A stretch of DNA of 64,000 bases from Phytophthora quininea (taxonomy: Eukaryota > Oomycota > Peronosporomycetes > Peronosporales > Peronosporaceae), in the NCBI GenBank assembly GCA_011947345.1, contig JAAVTG010001003.1, positions 620,001-684,000 of the forward strand. The letters run 5' to 3'. Below are positions 1-11,753 of the stretch, piece after piece. Under the pieces are notes generated by a model. The model was not told the origin of the DNA and did no database searches. It saw only the letters and a program-made list of their open reading frames with translations. A program made the translations under genes and the position numbers. The first letter of the stretch is position 1. Every line of letters begins with the position of its first letter.

Positions 1-563
1 TACAACACAATAAAATACGTCAACAACCGCAAAACCAATCTTCTTTTATCAATGAACTCAGCACCTCGACGACTCGGTCGTAGAATGTTCGGAAGGCCTT
101 GTTGCCGAAGCGCATGGGCTGCTGGATGGGCGGGATCTCGTCGATCCACGTGTTGATTTCATCGAGGAGATCCACCGCCTTCTGGACGTTCTGCACAGCC
201 CACAACAAGCAAGAAACCACATACAGAAACCGGTATTACTATCCCCACTCCAGGAAGTGTCAACGTGTTACGCACCGGAGACACCTCGTACTCGCTGGAG
301 ATGCGCTTCCCTTGACACTCTCGTTTAGGTGCTTGACAAAGACCAAGATCATTCGCTGGGCCTACGGGGATTCGACACAAAACGAGAAGAAACAGCAGGA
401 AAAGATATGTCAATTTAAAAGCGCATAGGGTGGCGTTAACGGGCGATGGAGCTGACGCAGAGGAGCCTACCTCTGAGCCCAGAAAGTGGCGAAGGTCACG
501 CTGCGCGAAGATGGCGCGCGATGGCTCCTTAAAGCCTCCAGTCGTCGTGGCCGAGTCGCTCAT
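1..563 (-). CDS. PTPA: Serine/threonine phosphatase 2A activator (PTPA), 5' part
   Basis: This is the amino-terminal part of the PP2A phosphatase activator, a peptidyl-prolyl isomerase-like protein that activates PP2A; the gene continues off the left edge. Three exons are visible: 563-471 (starts MSDSATTTGG), 361-276 and 190 to about 65, with GT..AG introns. The family signature WIDEIPPIQQPMRFGNKAFR lies in the third exon. Exon 2 is 86 nt, one short of a multiple of three; an extra G in its GGG run (near 311) joins VKHLNESVKG to KRISSEYEV in frame, so I read the break as a sequencing error. At about 65 the reading frame probably meets another donor (GTGCTG), with the next exon outside the window. 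Strumpellin lies 130 bp upstream on the same strand. The family call is secure; the exon 3 end is not. Confidence 0.85.
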
Positions 564-693
564 TTTTGCTTCTTCGTTTCTCTGGCTCGACAGGGCCAGA
601 CTTTTGTGGAGGGTGATCAGTATTGCCGTATACGATACTATTGTAGAAGTTGCTGTGCTTTCTTTTCTATCGCGGCATCCAATGCAGAAGGAT

Positions 694-3600
694 CTACAAC
701 TGAATCGCATCGAAGACGTATGCGGGCACATGACCGTCCAAGATGCTACGCTTGATCTTGGCGCAGCGAGCGAACTCCAGCATGAAGATAAGTGTGTTCA
801 CAACGTCCACAGGCAGCTCAGTGGGCAGTGAGGACGACTTACCCTTCTTGTCGTTCTTGTCGGCGAAAATGTCGTTGACCTTGGTGCGCACAAACTGCCC
901 CAGGTAGGCCAAGAACTTCTCTGTGTACGACGGGTGGAACTGCTTAAAAATGGTCAAGATACCCAGCAGCAAAGGCTCCCCATCGATGGGGTTCTTGCCA
1001 ACGCGGCTGAGTGCGCCAAAGTTGCGGTCGTACTGGAGCTTTGGCATGTAGGCCACCACAAACAGCATGAACATAGCTGCAAGCCCCTCCAGAGGCTCTG
1101 CCACGGTCACATAGATCTTCTGGAACGGATCGTTCGCGCCAGTATTCTCCAGATACTTGTTGAGCTCCACTAGGACCGGATTGCCGTCATTGCCCGGGTA
1201 GGGCTTATTCTTCGGGTCTCGGTAGTGGGCGCGAATGTCATTCAACAGCGAAATATTGAGCGTGTCGAGTGTCGTAGCCAGCAAATTCGCGTCCAGACGA
1301 CTCGAAAAGGACAACTCGCTCGAGATCTGTCGTCGGATAAGAGCTGCCTGACCAATAATCAGCACGGCCTTCAGTAGCTTACTCATAATCTTCTCAACCT
1401 TTTTCAGCGCAGCTTCATACAGCCGTGTTGAGTGTTCAGGAAGCTTCCACTCTGGCACAAGCGCTGCAGAGAGTTGATCGAGTAACGGGAAGTACGGCGT
1501 CACAGCAGTACCCCAGAACTTCACCAAATTGTTCAGGGTGTGTACGATACGGAATGACAGCATCCGATCGAGCCCTGCAAGCCCCAACAAACCTACACTC
1601 TTGTGGAGTACTGAAAAGGCACCAATGCCACAGACTTCGATGCCATCCTCAGAGAACCAACCAATCGACTGCGGGGAGTAGATGGTCGTGTGAGGGTCCG
1701 TCATGATAAAGAGTGCGTGCATGAGGCGGCCCATAAAGTTGACACTCATGTCGCCGGACGGTGGCTGGAAGCGCGGGATTGGGATTGCGCGGCTTTGATA
1801 CTGCGAGGCACGATCGTATACCTTTTTCTTCAGGTAGCGGTTGCACTCCTGCTCAACGTTGTAGTTGATGATACGAGAGAGCTCTTCGTGCCACATGCGT
1901 AGCCCGTAGATGCCAATGTAGTCTTGGATATACTCGAAGGAAAGTCGATACGCGTCAAGATTGGAGGCCAGGTTGACAAAGATGTCATTGCACTCTTCAG
2001 ACGTATTCTTCTCGAACATCAGAATGTCGTGGAAAGCGAGTGACACACGGTACACGAGCTCCTTGCGCAGTCCGTCTTCCAGCACCTGCCGAGGATCCAC
2101 TTCGATGATGCCAATTAACGTGCGTTTCATTGCTAAAATGCCCTCCGTGTACTTGGATACTTCGTTGGTGGCGCGAGCAAGGCGGTACCGCTCGTTCAGT
2201 TGAGCATGGTTCTTCAGCAAAGTGTTCTCGAATTTGACTGGAATCGGCTTCATGTGGTCTGTCTGCAGCTTGATAATACCAGCAAGAATGCGGAAGACGC
2301 TTTGCGGAATCACTTCCATCACGCGACGGACATAGTCCACCAGTTCCGCTGAATAATATTCAGCCACCGAAATCACATCCTCTGATCCGCATTGGTGAAT
2401 ACGTGTAAGCGGGACGTCTAGGATAGACGCCAGTTTGAGGAACATCGCGCGGAGCAAGATCACCGACGAAGGATCGTTCTTTACACGCTGATGCAGGATT
2501 TTCATGAAGTCATTGATGATCTCCCAGGCGTACGAGAGATCCGACACGTTCTCGATAATGCCCATAACCTCGTCACGAATACGGACGGTGCGCACCATTT
2601 CAGTCAGGAACTCTCGCGATTCCTCAAGATACGCCTTGACCTGCAGATTCGTGTCGATCTGGTCGAACTGCTCGACGTGACCGAGCGCCTCGATCAATCG
2701 CTTAATGCGACGTCCAGCTTTAACGTGATCCACATAGTCCAGACTATTCACCTTTTCAGCTAAGTCCTTAAACCACTTCATCAGGTCTTCATTACGTTCG
2801 ACACGCGTAAGCGGCTTCTCGCCGGAGAAATACTCGCTGAGCTCCTCCATGCGCTCCGACGTCTCTTTCATGCAGCGCTGCCACCGGTCTTCCTTGGTGG
2901 CAAGCAGCGCCTCAAACATTTGCTTCAGCTTCCATTCCAGTTGCGAAACCTTGAGCAGTAGCGTGATAAGCTTGTCCGGATCCGTACCCTTGTCAAAGAT
3001 TTCGCGCTGGGTGGTCGAGTTGTCCATCATCGGGATCACAGGCTGTATGCGTGAGTGCATCATCGTCCAGCGGATCGTCACATTGGCGTTACGGATGCAG
3101 TTCAGCAATGGATCGAGGTTCTCCAGCACGTACATCTCAGTAAGCACGCCTTCCGTAAGGAAGTAATTCATCTCATCGATGGAGCGTTGCGTTTGCTGCG
3201 CTTTCTTTTTGTGATGTGGGCAATGTTCGACGGTTCAAGCGTATTCGCTAAAGCCAGTCGTGCTGCTGGATAGGCCGCCCACTCCAGCGACAAGTCGGCC
3301 ACCGCTCCCATGTACGTGGTCAAAATGAAGTTGTCGTTAAAATGGCGATCCACAATTTCACGCATGCTAGCCTTTTCATGGATGAGGATGTCTGGTGCGA
3401 AGAACAAAATCACAAACAGCATCGATGCTTGGGCTGCAAGTCTTGTGGAGCGGTGTGTGCGGTGAGGAAAGCAGGGTTCTTGCAGATACACATCGTCCGA
3501 CTGCAATTTACCGATGACCATGCTTACAACTTCCTCTGGAGGCTGGAAGCGCTTGAAATATCGCTCCGGGTATTGCGCTGGTTTGGGTTGCCCTGGGAGA

Positions 3601-4417
3601 TAGCCTGTCACACGGCAAAGCTTGCAGACTTCGTCGATGTTTTCAAGGGCAGACTCGCCCTTGCTTCGGTAGAACGCGATCACCATTTTCTCGCGCGTAG
3701 GGCCTGGGATTTTGCGATCCAGCAGCAGCAAAATCACGCCGTAGAGGTACAGCGCCTCGCACATGAGCTGGGCTCCATCTGTATCCAGCAGAATGTTGGC
3801 CAGCGTGTGCTGGATGAAGAACCCTTTCTCCAGATTGTCCAGAAACTCCAAGTAGTCGCTAATATACTGGAACAATTCCCCACCAAAAGAAAGCACATAG
3901 ATGTCGTTAAAATGTTAGATAAAATCGCCAGATGAGAAGATGCCACGTTGCAGAGCTTCAAACCTTGTAGATTCCGTCGAAAAGCTGGTAGAATCGATCC
4001 AAGATATCTTCGTGGTTGTCCATGAACTCGTCATCGACATCCAGCAGCTCCTACACAACGACAGTTCATACTTAAATATATTGCAAATATATATTATCAG
4101 AAATCGCAACGTACCGTGTTGCTGTTCACCATGTTCTCAAAGTCCTCTGGGTTCTTCAGGTAGGCAAAGTCGAACAGGATGTTGAGGTACTTGAGTTGCT
4201 CGGGGTCTTCTACCTGAGACGGCCCCATAAACACCCTATTGTTTTATATAATATATGAAGAATATTTGTAAAGATTGCTGCCACCCTCCACTAAACGGAG
4301 AGCGTACCCGGGGATGTTGTTGGACAGACGCAGCAGCTCGGCGACGATGGCACTGCCGCGACTCACGAGACGCAGCAGCGTCTGGCCGCAGTCGTTCTCC
4401 TCGGCCAGGAACTCCAT
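694..4417 (-). CDS. WASHC5: WASH complex subunit 5 (strumpellin)
   Basis: Strumpellin is a large helical scaffold of the WASH complex, which drives Arp2/3 actin assembly on endosomes. Four exons: 4417-4308, 4235-4115, 4050-3964 and 3866-694. The start [19 protein letters not shown] aligns with the human start MLDFLAENN, and the end [12 protein letters not shown] aligns with the human carboxyl end. The expected length is about 1,163 residues, against 1,159 in human. Blocks such as [31 protein letters not shown] and GLDRML match the family throughout. One frame break sits at about 3208-3214, in an A5 run; a sixth A restores the frame between SNIAH and the [16 protein letters not shown] side. 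Introns 1-3 are short and AT rich. Other WASH subunits are not in this window. Confidence 0.93.
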
Positions 4418-4614
4418 TCTGCGCTTCTGATCAGCTTGAAGATTATGCCTCCCTCGATCGACGAATTGTAAAAAAAAGTGTACCTAAAAAGTGGTGCGTC
4501 GTCTAAAATTATAGGATAGAGTCCCGTAAATTAAAGGCAAATTGAAGTTGTCGTATTGACACTGCATCTTGCCTTGGCATCCACAGCACATAAAGCAAGA
4601 CGTGTAAAACCTCA

Positions 4615-7600
4615 TTATTGGCTCGATCCCATCCTCGGTTCTTCGTAGCGGAAGGAATTCAGCATGTCCACGGCTGCCACAAGGCTGATCCGTTCACTTG
4701 GCTCGTAGCAACACATTCGCTGGATCAGACTCCATTGGAAGTCTGTCACTCCGCGTGGACGATTCGGAAGTTTCTTGCGCTTGGTCACGTGGAACTTTAC
4801 CGCCGTCTCGGGCAACTGGTTTCCCCACGGGAAAGCTCCGCTTAGCAGCTCAAGAATACACATCCCAAAGCCGAAAATGTCCGACTCCTCCGATGGAACT
4901 TTGCCCAGTAAGACTTCGGGGCCTTCCAGCGGAACGCACCTGGTGCGACATAAGTCTTCTGATCGACTCCAGGACGCTTTGTAACACTCAGTCCGAAGTC
5001 CCCCAACTTGATGTTCTTCTCGTCCGTGCCGACCATCAGGTTATTCGCCTTGAGATCGCTGTGAATGATGTCACGCTCATGTAGGTACTTCAGTCCGAGG
5101 CCTGCCAGATACAGACTTCGCTTAATGTCGGTCGAGTTTCTCTTCTGCTCAGAACTGCTGTTGACAGTCTGACTAGCGAGGGATTCCAGATGCTCAGTCA
5201 GCAATTTCTTTTGGCGATCTCGCAGACGAAGAACGGTCTGCCAACGTGGCAGGCTCCATAAAGGTGGACGACGTTTTGGTGACTCAACATGAACCAGTGA
5301 TCTGCTTCGCGACGGAATACCACGACGGGGTCTTCTTCTTCCTTTGGTTTACTATTGGTCACTGGAGGTGAAGTAGTGCGAACTTGAGGCTTATTCGCAT
5401 TGCTATTTCTTGGCGGTGCTGAAACACTTGCGGATTGCGGCTTCAAAATCTTGATAACAACGTCCGTATCAAACCATTTTCCGTAGAATACATCAGCAAA
5501 GCCTCCTCCTGCGATACGTTCCCCTCGCTGGATTTCGTATGGAGGAATGAACCAACTTGGAACAGACTCAGCAGGTTCGCCATCATCAAGATCTTCCAAT
5601 GCTCGAAGAGCTTTTCGTATCGCTTCAAGAACTGAGTCTGGGTACGATCCTCGACGTTTATCGGCCTCGAACTGAAGGAGCATTTGAGCCTCGTCTCGGG
5701 CTCTCGGGTCATTCAACAGCGATTTTAATCCAGAGGTGTCTGTGAGGCAATCTTGAAAGTTACGAAGTTGCTGACGGCGCATTTTGTTCCAAGTTAACTT
5801 CCAATCATGGACGTCAACAGTATCGAAAATGGAGCCGGACGAGTTTCCACGTGAGCTTGAAAGTGATAAGGGCGTCGGGAGGTCAACAGCGGCTGACGAG
5901 GTATCTCGTATACCAGCCAATGTCAAAAGCCGATCGATCTCGTGATGAAAACTGCTAATATTTTGAGCTGCGGCACGGGCTCCACAGAAATTTGCAATCA
6001 CACTTCCGCTCGGTAGCTTCTTTTCCTCGTGGTGTCGTTCAAGAAGCAGATAGAACTGATTTAGAAGGTCCACAAAGCCTTGCTTGACAGCATTAACATC
6101 GTTGATACCGGCAGGTGCTTGAAGTTGGTCACGCACATCCTGGAGACGCTTAAGCACATGCTCCAGCATCTCACTAGTCTCAGGCATATCGTTGAGCAAC
6201 TGCTCCAAGCGGGGCATTGCGTCAACGATCTTCGCATGCATCTTTGGCACAATGAAATCATCGATCGTTTCGGGGATCACCGGGTGTTCATCATCATATG
6301 AATCGTCTGCAGGACCGAACGAAACACTAAGATCAACGGGAATACTCCCGCCTCTTGACGAAAGCTCCATTGCGACGAAAGATTGGAGCTGATGCACCAC
6401 ATACCACATATTAACCCGCTGCTGTGGTGCTCTCACACACATTTTTGGATCAAGTCCCATTCCCTTTCAGTCAGGAAGTCCGGACGTTCACGTGGCAGTT
6501 TATCTACTGCTTCAGTACCGTACAACTTCGCCCACTTGCGCGTGTTATAGATTGCGATTCCAAATTCACGGACATCATCCGGTACAGTCCAGCGCTCTTG
6601 CTTCACACTCATCCCATCAGCAGAAGGAGATGGCGCTTTCAAGACAGTCAGATCCAGCATGTTTGAATATCCACGGTCTAACGGGGCTTTCAGCTGCCTC
6701 TGAACAGGAACGAGTCCCAGGCCACTCAACACACCACTTGAAGTAGCGGTGTGTCTGACAAGAAGCTTCTCGTTGGCGAAGCTCTTGTACCCCAGCTCAC
6801 GCTCGTGTAGATATTGCAATCCAAGCGCCCACCCTAGTATTGGCTTCCACGAAATCGCGCTCTCGCGATTCTTGATCATTGGTTCGGCTGGTTCATGCAC
6901 TAAGAACGGTTTCTTGCCGACGTGTGAGCCTGCCAACAGCTTGGCGACGTGAGGGTGGTTCAGATCAGTCCATGTTGCTGCTTGTCTAAGACACGCTGCT
7001 TCTTGGTGTTCCCAGTTCACATGGTTGTCCAATGTAGTGTACGATTTGCTCACTCGCACGTCATTTAGGAAGCATCCCGCGTCAGACGTCGGCAGTTCAA
7101 TCGACGAGAGGAACCAGCTCGGCGTCGATCCCATCACTATGCCAGAATGAGCTACCACTCGGTCGTACACGTCCGACATGACGTCCATCTCTCCTGGCGT
7201 CAGAATATCTTGGTAGCGCTCCAGATCTCTCTTCAAGAGCGTCAAAATCTCCACCTGCTGACACTCGTCACCCATTTCTAGAACCAACGATTGCTCATCC
7301 ACCAGCAACCTTTGAAAGAGCTCTACTCGTTCCTGTCGCTCCTTCTCCATTTGGCTTCGCCATTGCTGGACTTCGGGGCTCTTGGGAATCTGCAACACTT
7401 CCAGGTACGATTCGAGCATGCGTCCGAAGCGTAGCAGGATGCTCACGACATTTCCTGTGGCTGCCAGTTTGACCAACTGACGCTGCTCGACTTCGTAGGC
7501 CTTCAAGTCCACGCGGATGTTCAGGCCACGCTTGCAGTCGCTGTGGGCCACGATGAAGTCGAAGTACAGCGCCACCAGGTAGTCACCCAGTCGGTCTTGC

Positions 7601-7656
7601 GTCTCGCGCACATTGGGCGGGCGGTTGTTGCGATGCCACCGATTGACACGGGCCAT
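4615..7656 (-). CDS. Tandem pseudokinase-kinase protein (TKL-like)
   Basis: This is a protein of about 1,014 residues with two repeats of the same layout: a helical region followed by a kinase fold. The first kinase-like domain (about residues 200-400) is degenerate: no glycine-rich loop, GYKSFANEKLL where HRD..KxxN should be, and no DFG. The second (about residues 650-1000) looks active: IAGGGFADVFYGKW glycine loop, VVIKIL lysine, IIHSDLKANNLM catalytic loop, KLGDFGLS, and an APE-like motif. The layout recalls JAK, with a regulatory pseudokinase before a kinase; that role is inference. The gene is broken three times (about 6440 in A5, 5205 in A3, 4925 in C4), and three added bases make the length divisible by three. 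I start at ATG 7656; there is no upstream in-frame ATG. It ends 198 bp from strumpellin, same strand. Oomycetes have many TKL kinases of unknown ligand. Confidence 0.8.
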
Positions 7657-7758
7657 TGCTTGGGGGTCGCAGGAAGGTCGTATGTGGCGGGAGGGATCAC
7701 TAGACAATTGTATAGGTTCAGCGTGCGGCTGGAAGATACTTTCGGTGATTTACGGACG

Positions 7759-8996
7759 CTACAGCCACTGCGTTCGCATGACAACTAGCCTGGCCTCTGG
7801 TTGAGGAAGTCGCAGGGTTAAGTCTGCGATGTCGTCGATTTCAGCTCGGACCGCGGGGGTGAGTCTGTCCACAAACTTGAGCGAGTCCAAGTTCTCATCC
7901 AGTTGTGCGACGCTGGACGCACCGAGGATGACTGTCGAGACCTTTTCGTTCGAGACGCACCACGCGATGGCGAGCTGGGCCAGCGTGCATCCGATTTCCT
8001 CGGCTACTCCCACCAGTATGTCGGCTTTGGCGACCTTTTCTTCGAAGCTGTCGGCCACGTAGTTCATGTAGGAAGACATGGCGAGTCGCGATCCCTAGCA
8101 TCAACAGAATCTGTTAGATCCCATCTCCTTTCAACTGATGGATGCCTGGCAGCGCTCACCTCGGGAATTCCCTTGCTGTACTTGCCGGTTAATATGCCGA
8201 ATGCTAGCGGCGACCACGTCGTGAGCCCATATCCGTATTTCTGCAGACAAAGCCGATCAATTAGCTGGAGTTCAAGCGGCAATAACCTTCATGGTCACCT
8301 TGTACAAGATGTCGTAGTCGAACTCGACACGTGAGCGCTCAAGGATGTTGTATTGAGACTGATCAAAGGCCTGCTCAATAAAGGATGTTAGTTGACATTA
8401 CACCACCGCACAACGCCCCAGCTCACCGGTCGAATCAGTCCAAGACGGTCTGCGATCTCGCAAGCTTGGATGATGTCGTGTGAGCTCCATTCGCTGGTGC
8501 CCCAGTAAAAGGCCCAGCCCTGTTGGACCACAAAGTTCATCGCACGGACTGTTTCCTCAATGGGGGTGCACGGATCCGGTCGATGGCAGAAGATGGCGTC
8601 GACGTATTCCAATCCAAGCCGCTTGAGCGAGGCCTTGACGCCTTCCACGACGTGCTTGCGACTCAGCCCCTGCCCATTGGGACCAGCCTTCTGGTCGCTT
8701 CCATGTGTGGCGCCAAAGAAGATTTTGGTGCTGATGACCAAATCTTCACGACTCCAAACACCGCGCTCGATACCGGTGGCAATAATCTTCCCCATGAACG
8801 CCTCTGACTGGCCGCCAGCGTAGGATTCGGAGGTGTCGAAGAAGTTGACGCCTCGGTCGAAGGCTCTCTCCATGATGGCGTAGGACTTGTCGAAGTCCAA
8901 TTGGTTGTTGAACGTCACGAAGCTGCCGAATGAGAGCTTGGACACCAGCAAGCCCGTGCTGCCCAGCAAGCGGTACTTCATCGCCGGCGTGTCCAT
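7759..8996 (-). CDS. Aldo/keto reductase, Kv-channel beta-subunit type (copy A)
   Basis: A NADPH-dependent oxidoreductase of the AKR6 (Kv-beta-like) group, predicted at 352 residues. Exons: 8996-8427, 8369-8299, 8240-8160 and 8094-7759. It shows [19 protein letters not shown], the Asp-Tyr pair in [11 protein letters not shown], the lysine of [10 protein letters not shown], the His of IFCHRPDP, and the NADP-binding stretch [15 protein letters not shown]. Exon 2 is 71 nt where copies B and C have 72: one T is missing in ATCCT|GAGC at about 8340. An in-frame ATG at 9179 would add 61 residues rich in Ser/Pro; the paralogues start at the position I use. It retains the intron after GIPE that copy B lacks. 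It is divergent to copy B, with starts 303 bp apart. The substrate is unknown. Confidence 0.85.
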
Positions 8997-9251
8997 GGGA
9001 GCTAAATAGGACGTCGCACTTGGATGGGGAATACAAGGCGAGATGGCGGGTTCTGATGAAGATTGTGCAGGTGGCGGCACTGCATCAAATGGAGGGCACA
9101 TGTTGAGACACTGAGCGGTGCTATTGGTGCTGCCACCTGTAAGGCTCGCCTTCGTGGACATGTGATTGTGCGCCCTCATACATAATCCTCGCCACTAGCT
9201 AATCTGCAGGCCTCAGGAACCAAGACATCGCAGCACCAAACTCGACCAACC

Positions 9252-9269
9252 TCTCATTCTCCAATTTGC
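9252..9269 (+). promoter_or_regulatory. Oomycete core promoter (Inr plus flanking element) of AKR copy B
   Basis: TCATTCT at 9254-9260 followed directly by CCAATTTGC matches the oomycete initiator plus flanking promoter region (general form GCTCATTYYNCAWTTT). It lies 46 nt before the ATG at 9300, the usual distance. Transcription would start at about 9256. Confidence 0.75.
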
Positions 9270-9299
9270 TTCACCTCACCAAGCCAAAGCCCTTTCAAG

Positions 9300-10556
9300 A
9301 TGAGCGCTGTCGCCAAGACCACCCATAACATGAAGTACCGTTTCCTCGGCAACACTGGTCTGCTCGTGTCCAAGTTCTCGTTCGGCAGCTTCGTGACGTT
9401 CAACACGCAGAACGATTTTGAGAAGACATACGCCATCATGGAGCACGCCTTCAAGAACGGCATCAACTTCTTCGATAACGCCGAAGCCTACGCTGATGGC
9501 GAGTTGGAAGTATACATGGGCAAGATCATTAAGACCGGTATTGAACGCGGCGTCTGGACCCGCGAAGACCTGGTCATCAGCACCAAGATCTTCTTCGGCG
9601 CCAAGATGTTTTCTGGAGGTGGCGGTCCCAATGACACTGGTTGAGCCGCAAACACATTGTTGAAGGCACGAAGGCGTCGCTCAAGCGCTTCGGTCTGGAC
9701 TACGTGGACCTGATCTTCTGCCACCGACAGGACCCTTACACGCCCATGGAGGAGATTGTACGTCGTGGCCATAAGAACTTTTGAAATGAGTCCTTACGTC
9801 GTTTCTTGATCGTGTTACAGGTTCGTGCTATGAACTACGTGATCGAACACGGCTGGGCGTTCTACTGGGGCACCAGTGAATGGACTGCTGCCGAGATCAT
9901 GGAAGCCTGCGAGGTGGCTGACCGTCTGGGGCTGATCCGTCCGGTATGATATTGCTGGTGTGCTGCTGCGGTGGATGTTTTGGACTCACAATTACTCTCT
10001 TCTAGGCCTACGACCAAACTCGCTACAACATCCTTGACCGTTCTCGCGTGGACTACGATTTCGTGAACTTGTACAAGGTAACCAACAGGTTGGAGATGGT
10101 TTACTGCTGTCAGACGTCTAATATTTTGTTTTCTCTGTAGAAATACAACTACGGCGTGACTGCGTTCTACGCTCTTGCTGGTGGCGTGTTGACTGGCAAG
10201 TACAACAACGGCATTCCGAAGGGTTCTCGTATCACGATCCCGGCTTTCACGAAGATGATCGAGAATGGTCTCGAGCAGAAGACTGCTAAGGCTCTGAAGC
10301 TGGCCGAAGTCGCCAAGGAAGTGGGCTGCACTCTACCTCAGCTAGCCATCGCCTGGAGCGTGTCCAACCCTAACGTGTCGACAGTGCTGCTGGGTGCGTC
10401 GAGAATCGAGCAGCTGGATGAGAACCTGAAGGCCCTGGCGTTCGCCGACAAGATCACGGCCGAGATCCGCGCTAAATCGACGCCATCGCTGAATTCCAGC
10501 CTGAGGTTCCTCAAGTGCAGGCTGTTGTCCACGAAACTCGCGGCAAGTGGCTGTAA
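9300..10556 (+). CDS. Aldo/keto reductase, Kv-channel beta-subunit type (copy B)
   Basis: A paralogue of copies A and C, predicted at 356 residues. Exons: 9300-9757, 9821-9943, 10006-10077 and 10141-10556. Motifs: [57 protein letters not shown] and [18 protein letters not shown]. Two bases are missing: in the T run of GACACTGGTTGAGC (about 9642; copy C reads through as GGGCTGAGC) and in GCTAAATCGAC (about 10474). Adding them gives a length identical to copy C and the shared carboxyl end GKW. Copy B is continuous at GIPKGSR, where A and C have an intron, so it has lost the fourth intron. It is preceded by a good core promoter. Confidence 0.88.
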
Positions 10557-10901
10557 ATCGGTACGCCCTAGCCATCTGCACAGCGGTAAACGATCGACAG
10601 CAAGCAGAAATGGATTGCATCTTTGCCAATTTAATGTCGGAGATGGTTGTCACTTGGAGGCTGATTGATACTCCATTATTTTTGGTGGCTATGCGCCTAG
10701 CTTTCAGGAGCAAGCAGCGCTCGCTAAGAATACTACTGTAGCGCTACCAATATGCAGTTCTTATCGCTTTCTTCAATGCCTGGTCGTTGGGTGGTGGGCA
10801 TCATTGGCGTGACCATTTTTTCACTGACATTCGACGCCTTGGGTGGTGCTCGCGAGAACTGCAACTAATTTCCAGCATCAATCGCAGCAGCAGCAACAAC
10901 C
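10557..10901. other. Intergenic spacer, AKR copy B to CFAP96-like gene
   Basis: I see no gene or RNA in this stretch. It must contain the 3' end of copy B and the promoter of the next gene on the plus strand. CAG-repeat-like CAGCAGCAGCAACAACC lies just before the ATG at 10902. Confidence 0.6.
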
Positions 10902-11636
10902 ATGTACTCGACGAAGGTGCTCAACAAGAACATTGCGCAGAGCTACCTCACCATCGGCGACCCCTACAAAGACCCCCACCTTATCGAAGGTGAACTGTCC
11001 CCAAAATGCAGGTTACCTACTCAGATGCTAACTTGTGTCCTTCAGGCAAGAACTCACGGCACAAGGGCAAGCAGATCCTGACCGTCCCGGCGAAAAACAC
11101 GTGCAATGGCTCCGGCTACTTTGACAAGAAGACGTACACGTCCGACCCGCTGCAGGACAACACCGCGTACATCAAGTCGCAGCCGATGGACACTCGAAAG
11201 TCTGGCTTCGGCTCCAAGGACGCGAGTCGCCGCGACGAGTTCATGAGTCATATCCGGACTGAGCAGTACCGCGAGACGCTGCACACGGAGATGAAGATCC
11301 TGGACAAACAAAGAAGGACGCGCCGCCAGGCCAGTTCGACGCGCTCGACGAGCTCAACGAGAGCCGCAGGTTCCCCGAGGGACTACAGGAGACCAAGCAC
11401 CTGTACGACATTGGCCGATCGCAGAACACCGAGTTCAATCAAAAGTCCCACCGCGACACGTTCTACACCATGCGGGTGGGCAGCTCGCCCTACCAGCGGA
11501 ACAATGGGCCGTTCATGCTCATGTCCGAGGCCATCGGGCAAGGCGCCGACGATGTCACGGGCAACCGACCCACCCCAAGGGCGCCAGCACCAAGCAGTTC
11601 TACGACCACAGCCACTTGCACATCCAGCAGAGGTAA
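10902..11636 (+). CDS. CFAP96/C4orf47-like (DUF4586) putative flagellar protein
   Basis: A protein of about 226 residues in two exons (10902-10989 and 11046-11636). It starts MYSTKVLNKNIAQSYLTIGD, followed by GKQILTVPAKN, GYFDKKTY, and GFGSKDASRRDEF / HIRTEQYRETL. The order GD-Y, a T-P-K block and GYF resembles the DUF4586 (CFAP96) family of ciliary proteins, which act at the basal body or axoneme; I hold this assignment as probable, not certain. Two bases are missing: about 11310 (CAAAGAAGGAC) and about 11576 (C4 for C5). With both added the frame runs to TAA 11634-11636 and ends YDHSHLHIQQR. Zoospore-forming oomycetes would need such a protein. Confidence 0.6.
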
Positions 11637-11753
11637 CAAGGCAACCATTAACTTCAACTATCAACCAGAGTGATTGTCGCTCGAATAAAATATTTTTCTT
11701 CAAAAATCTCATTCGGATCACAATTGAACAGAAGCTTGGTATCACTGACAACG

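Noticed and set aside
3200..3215. Programmed frameshifting in strumpellin and other genes
   Set aside because: Breaks occur in about 20 unrelated genes, always by loss of a base and at differing homopolymers without a shared slippery site or downstream structure. Sequencing error explains all of them.
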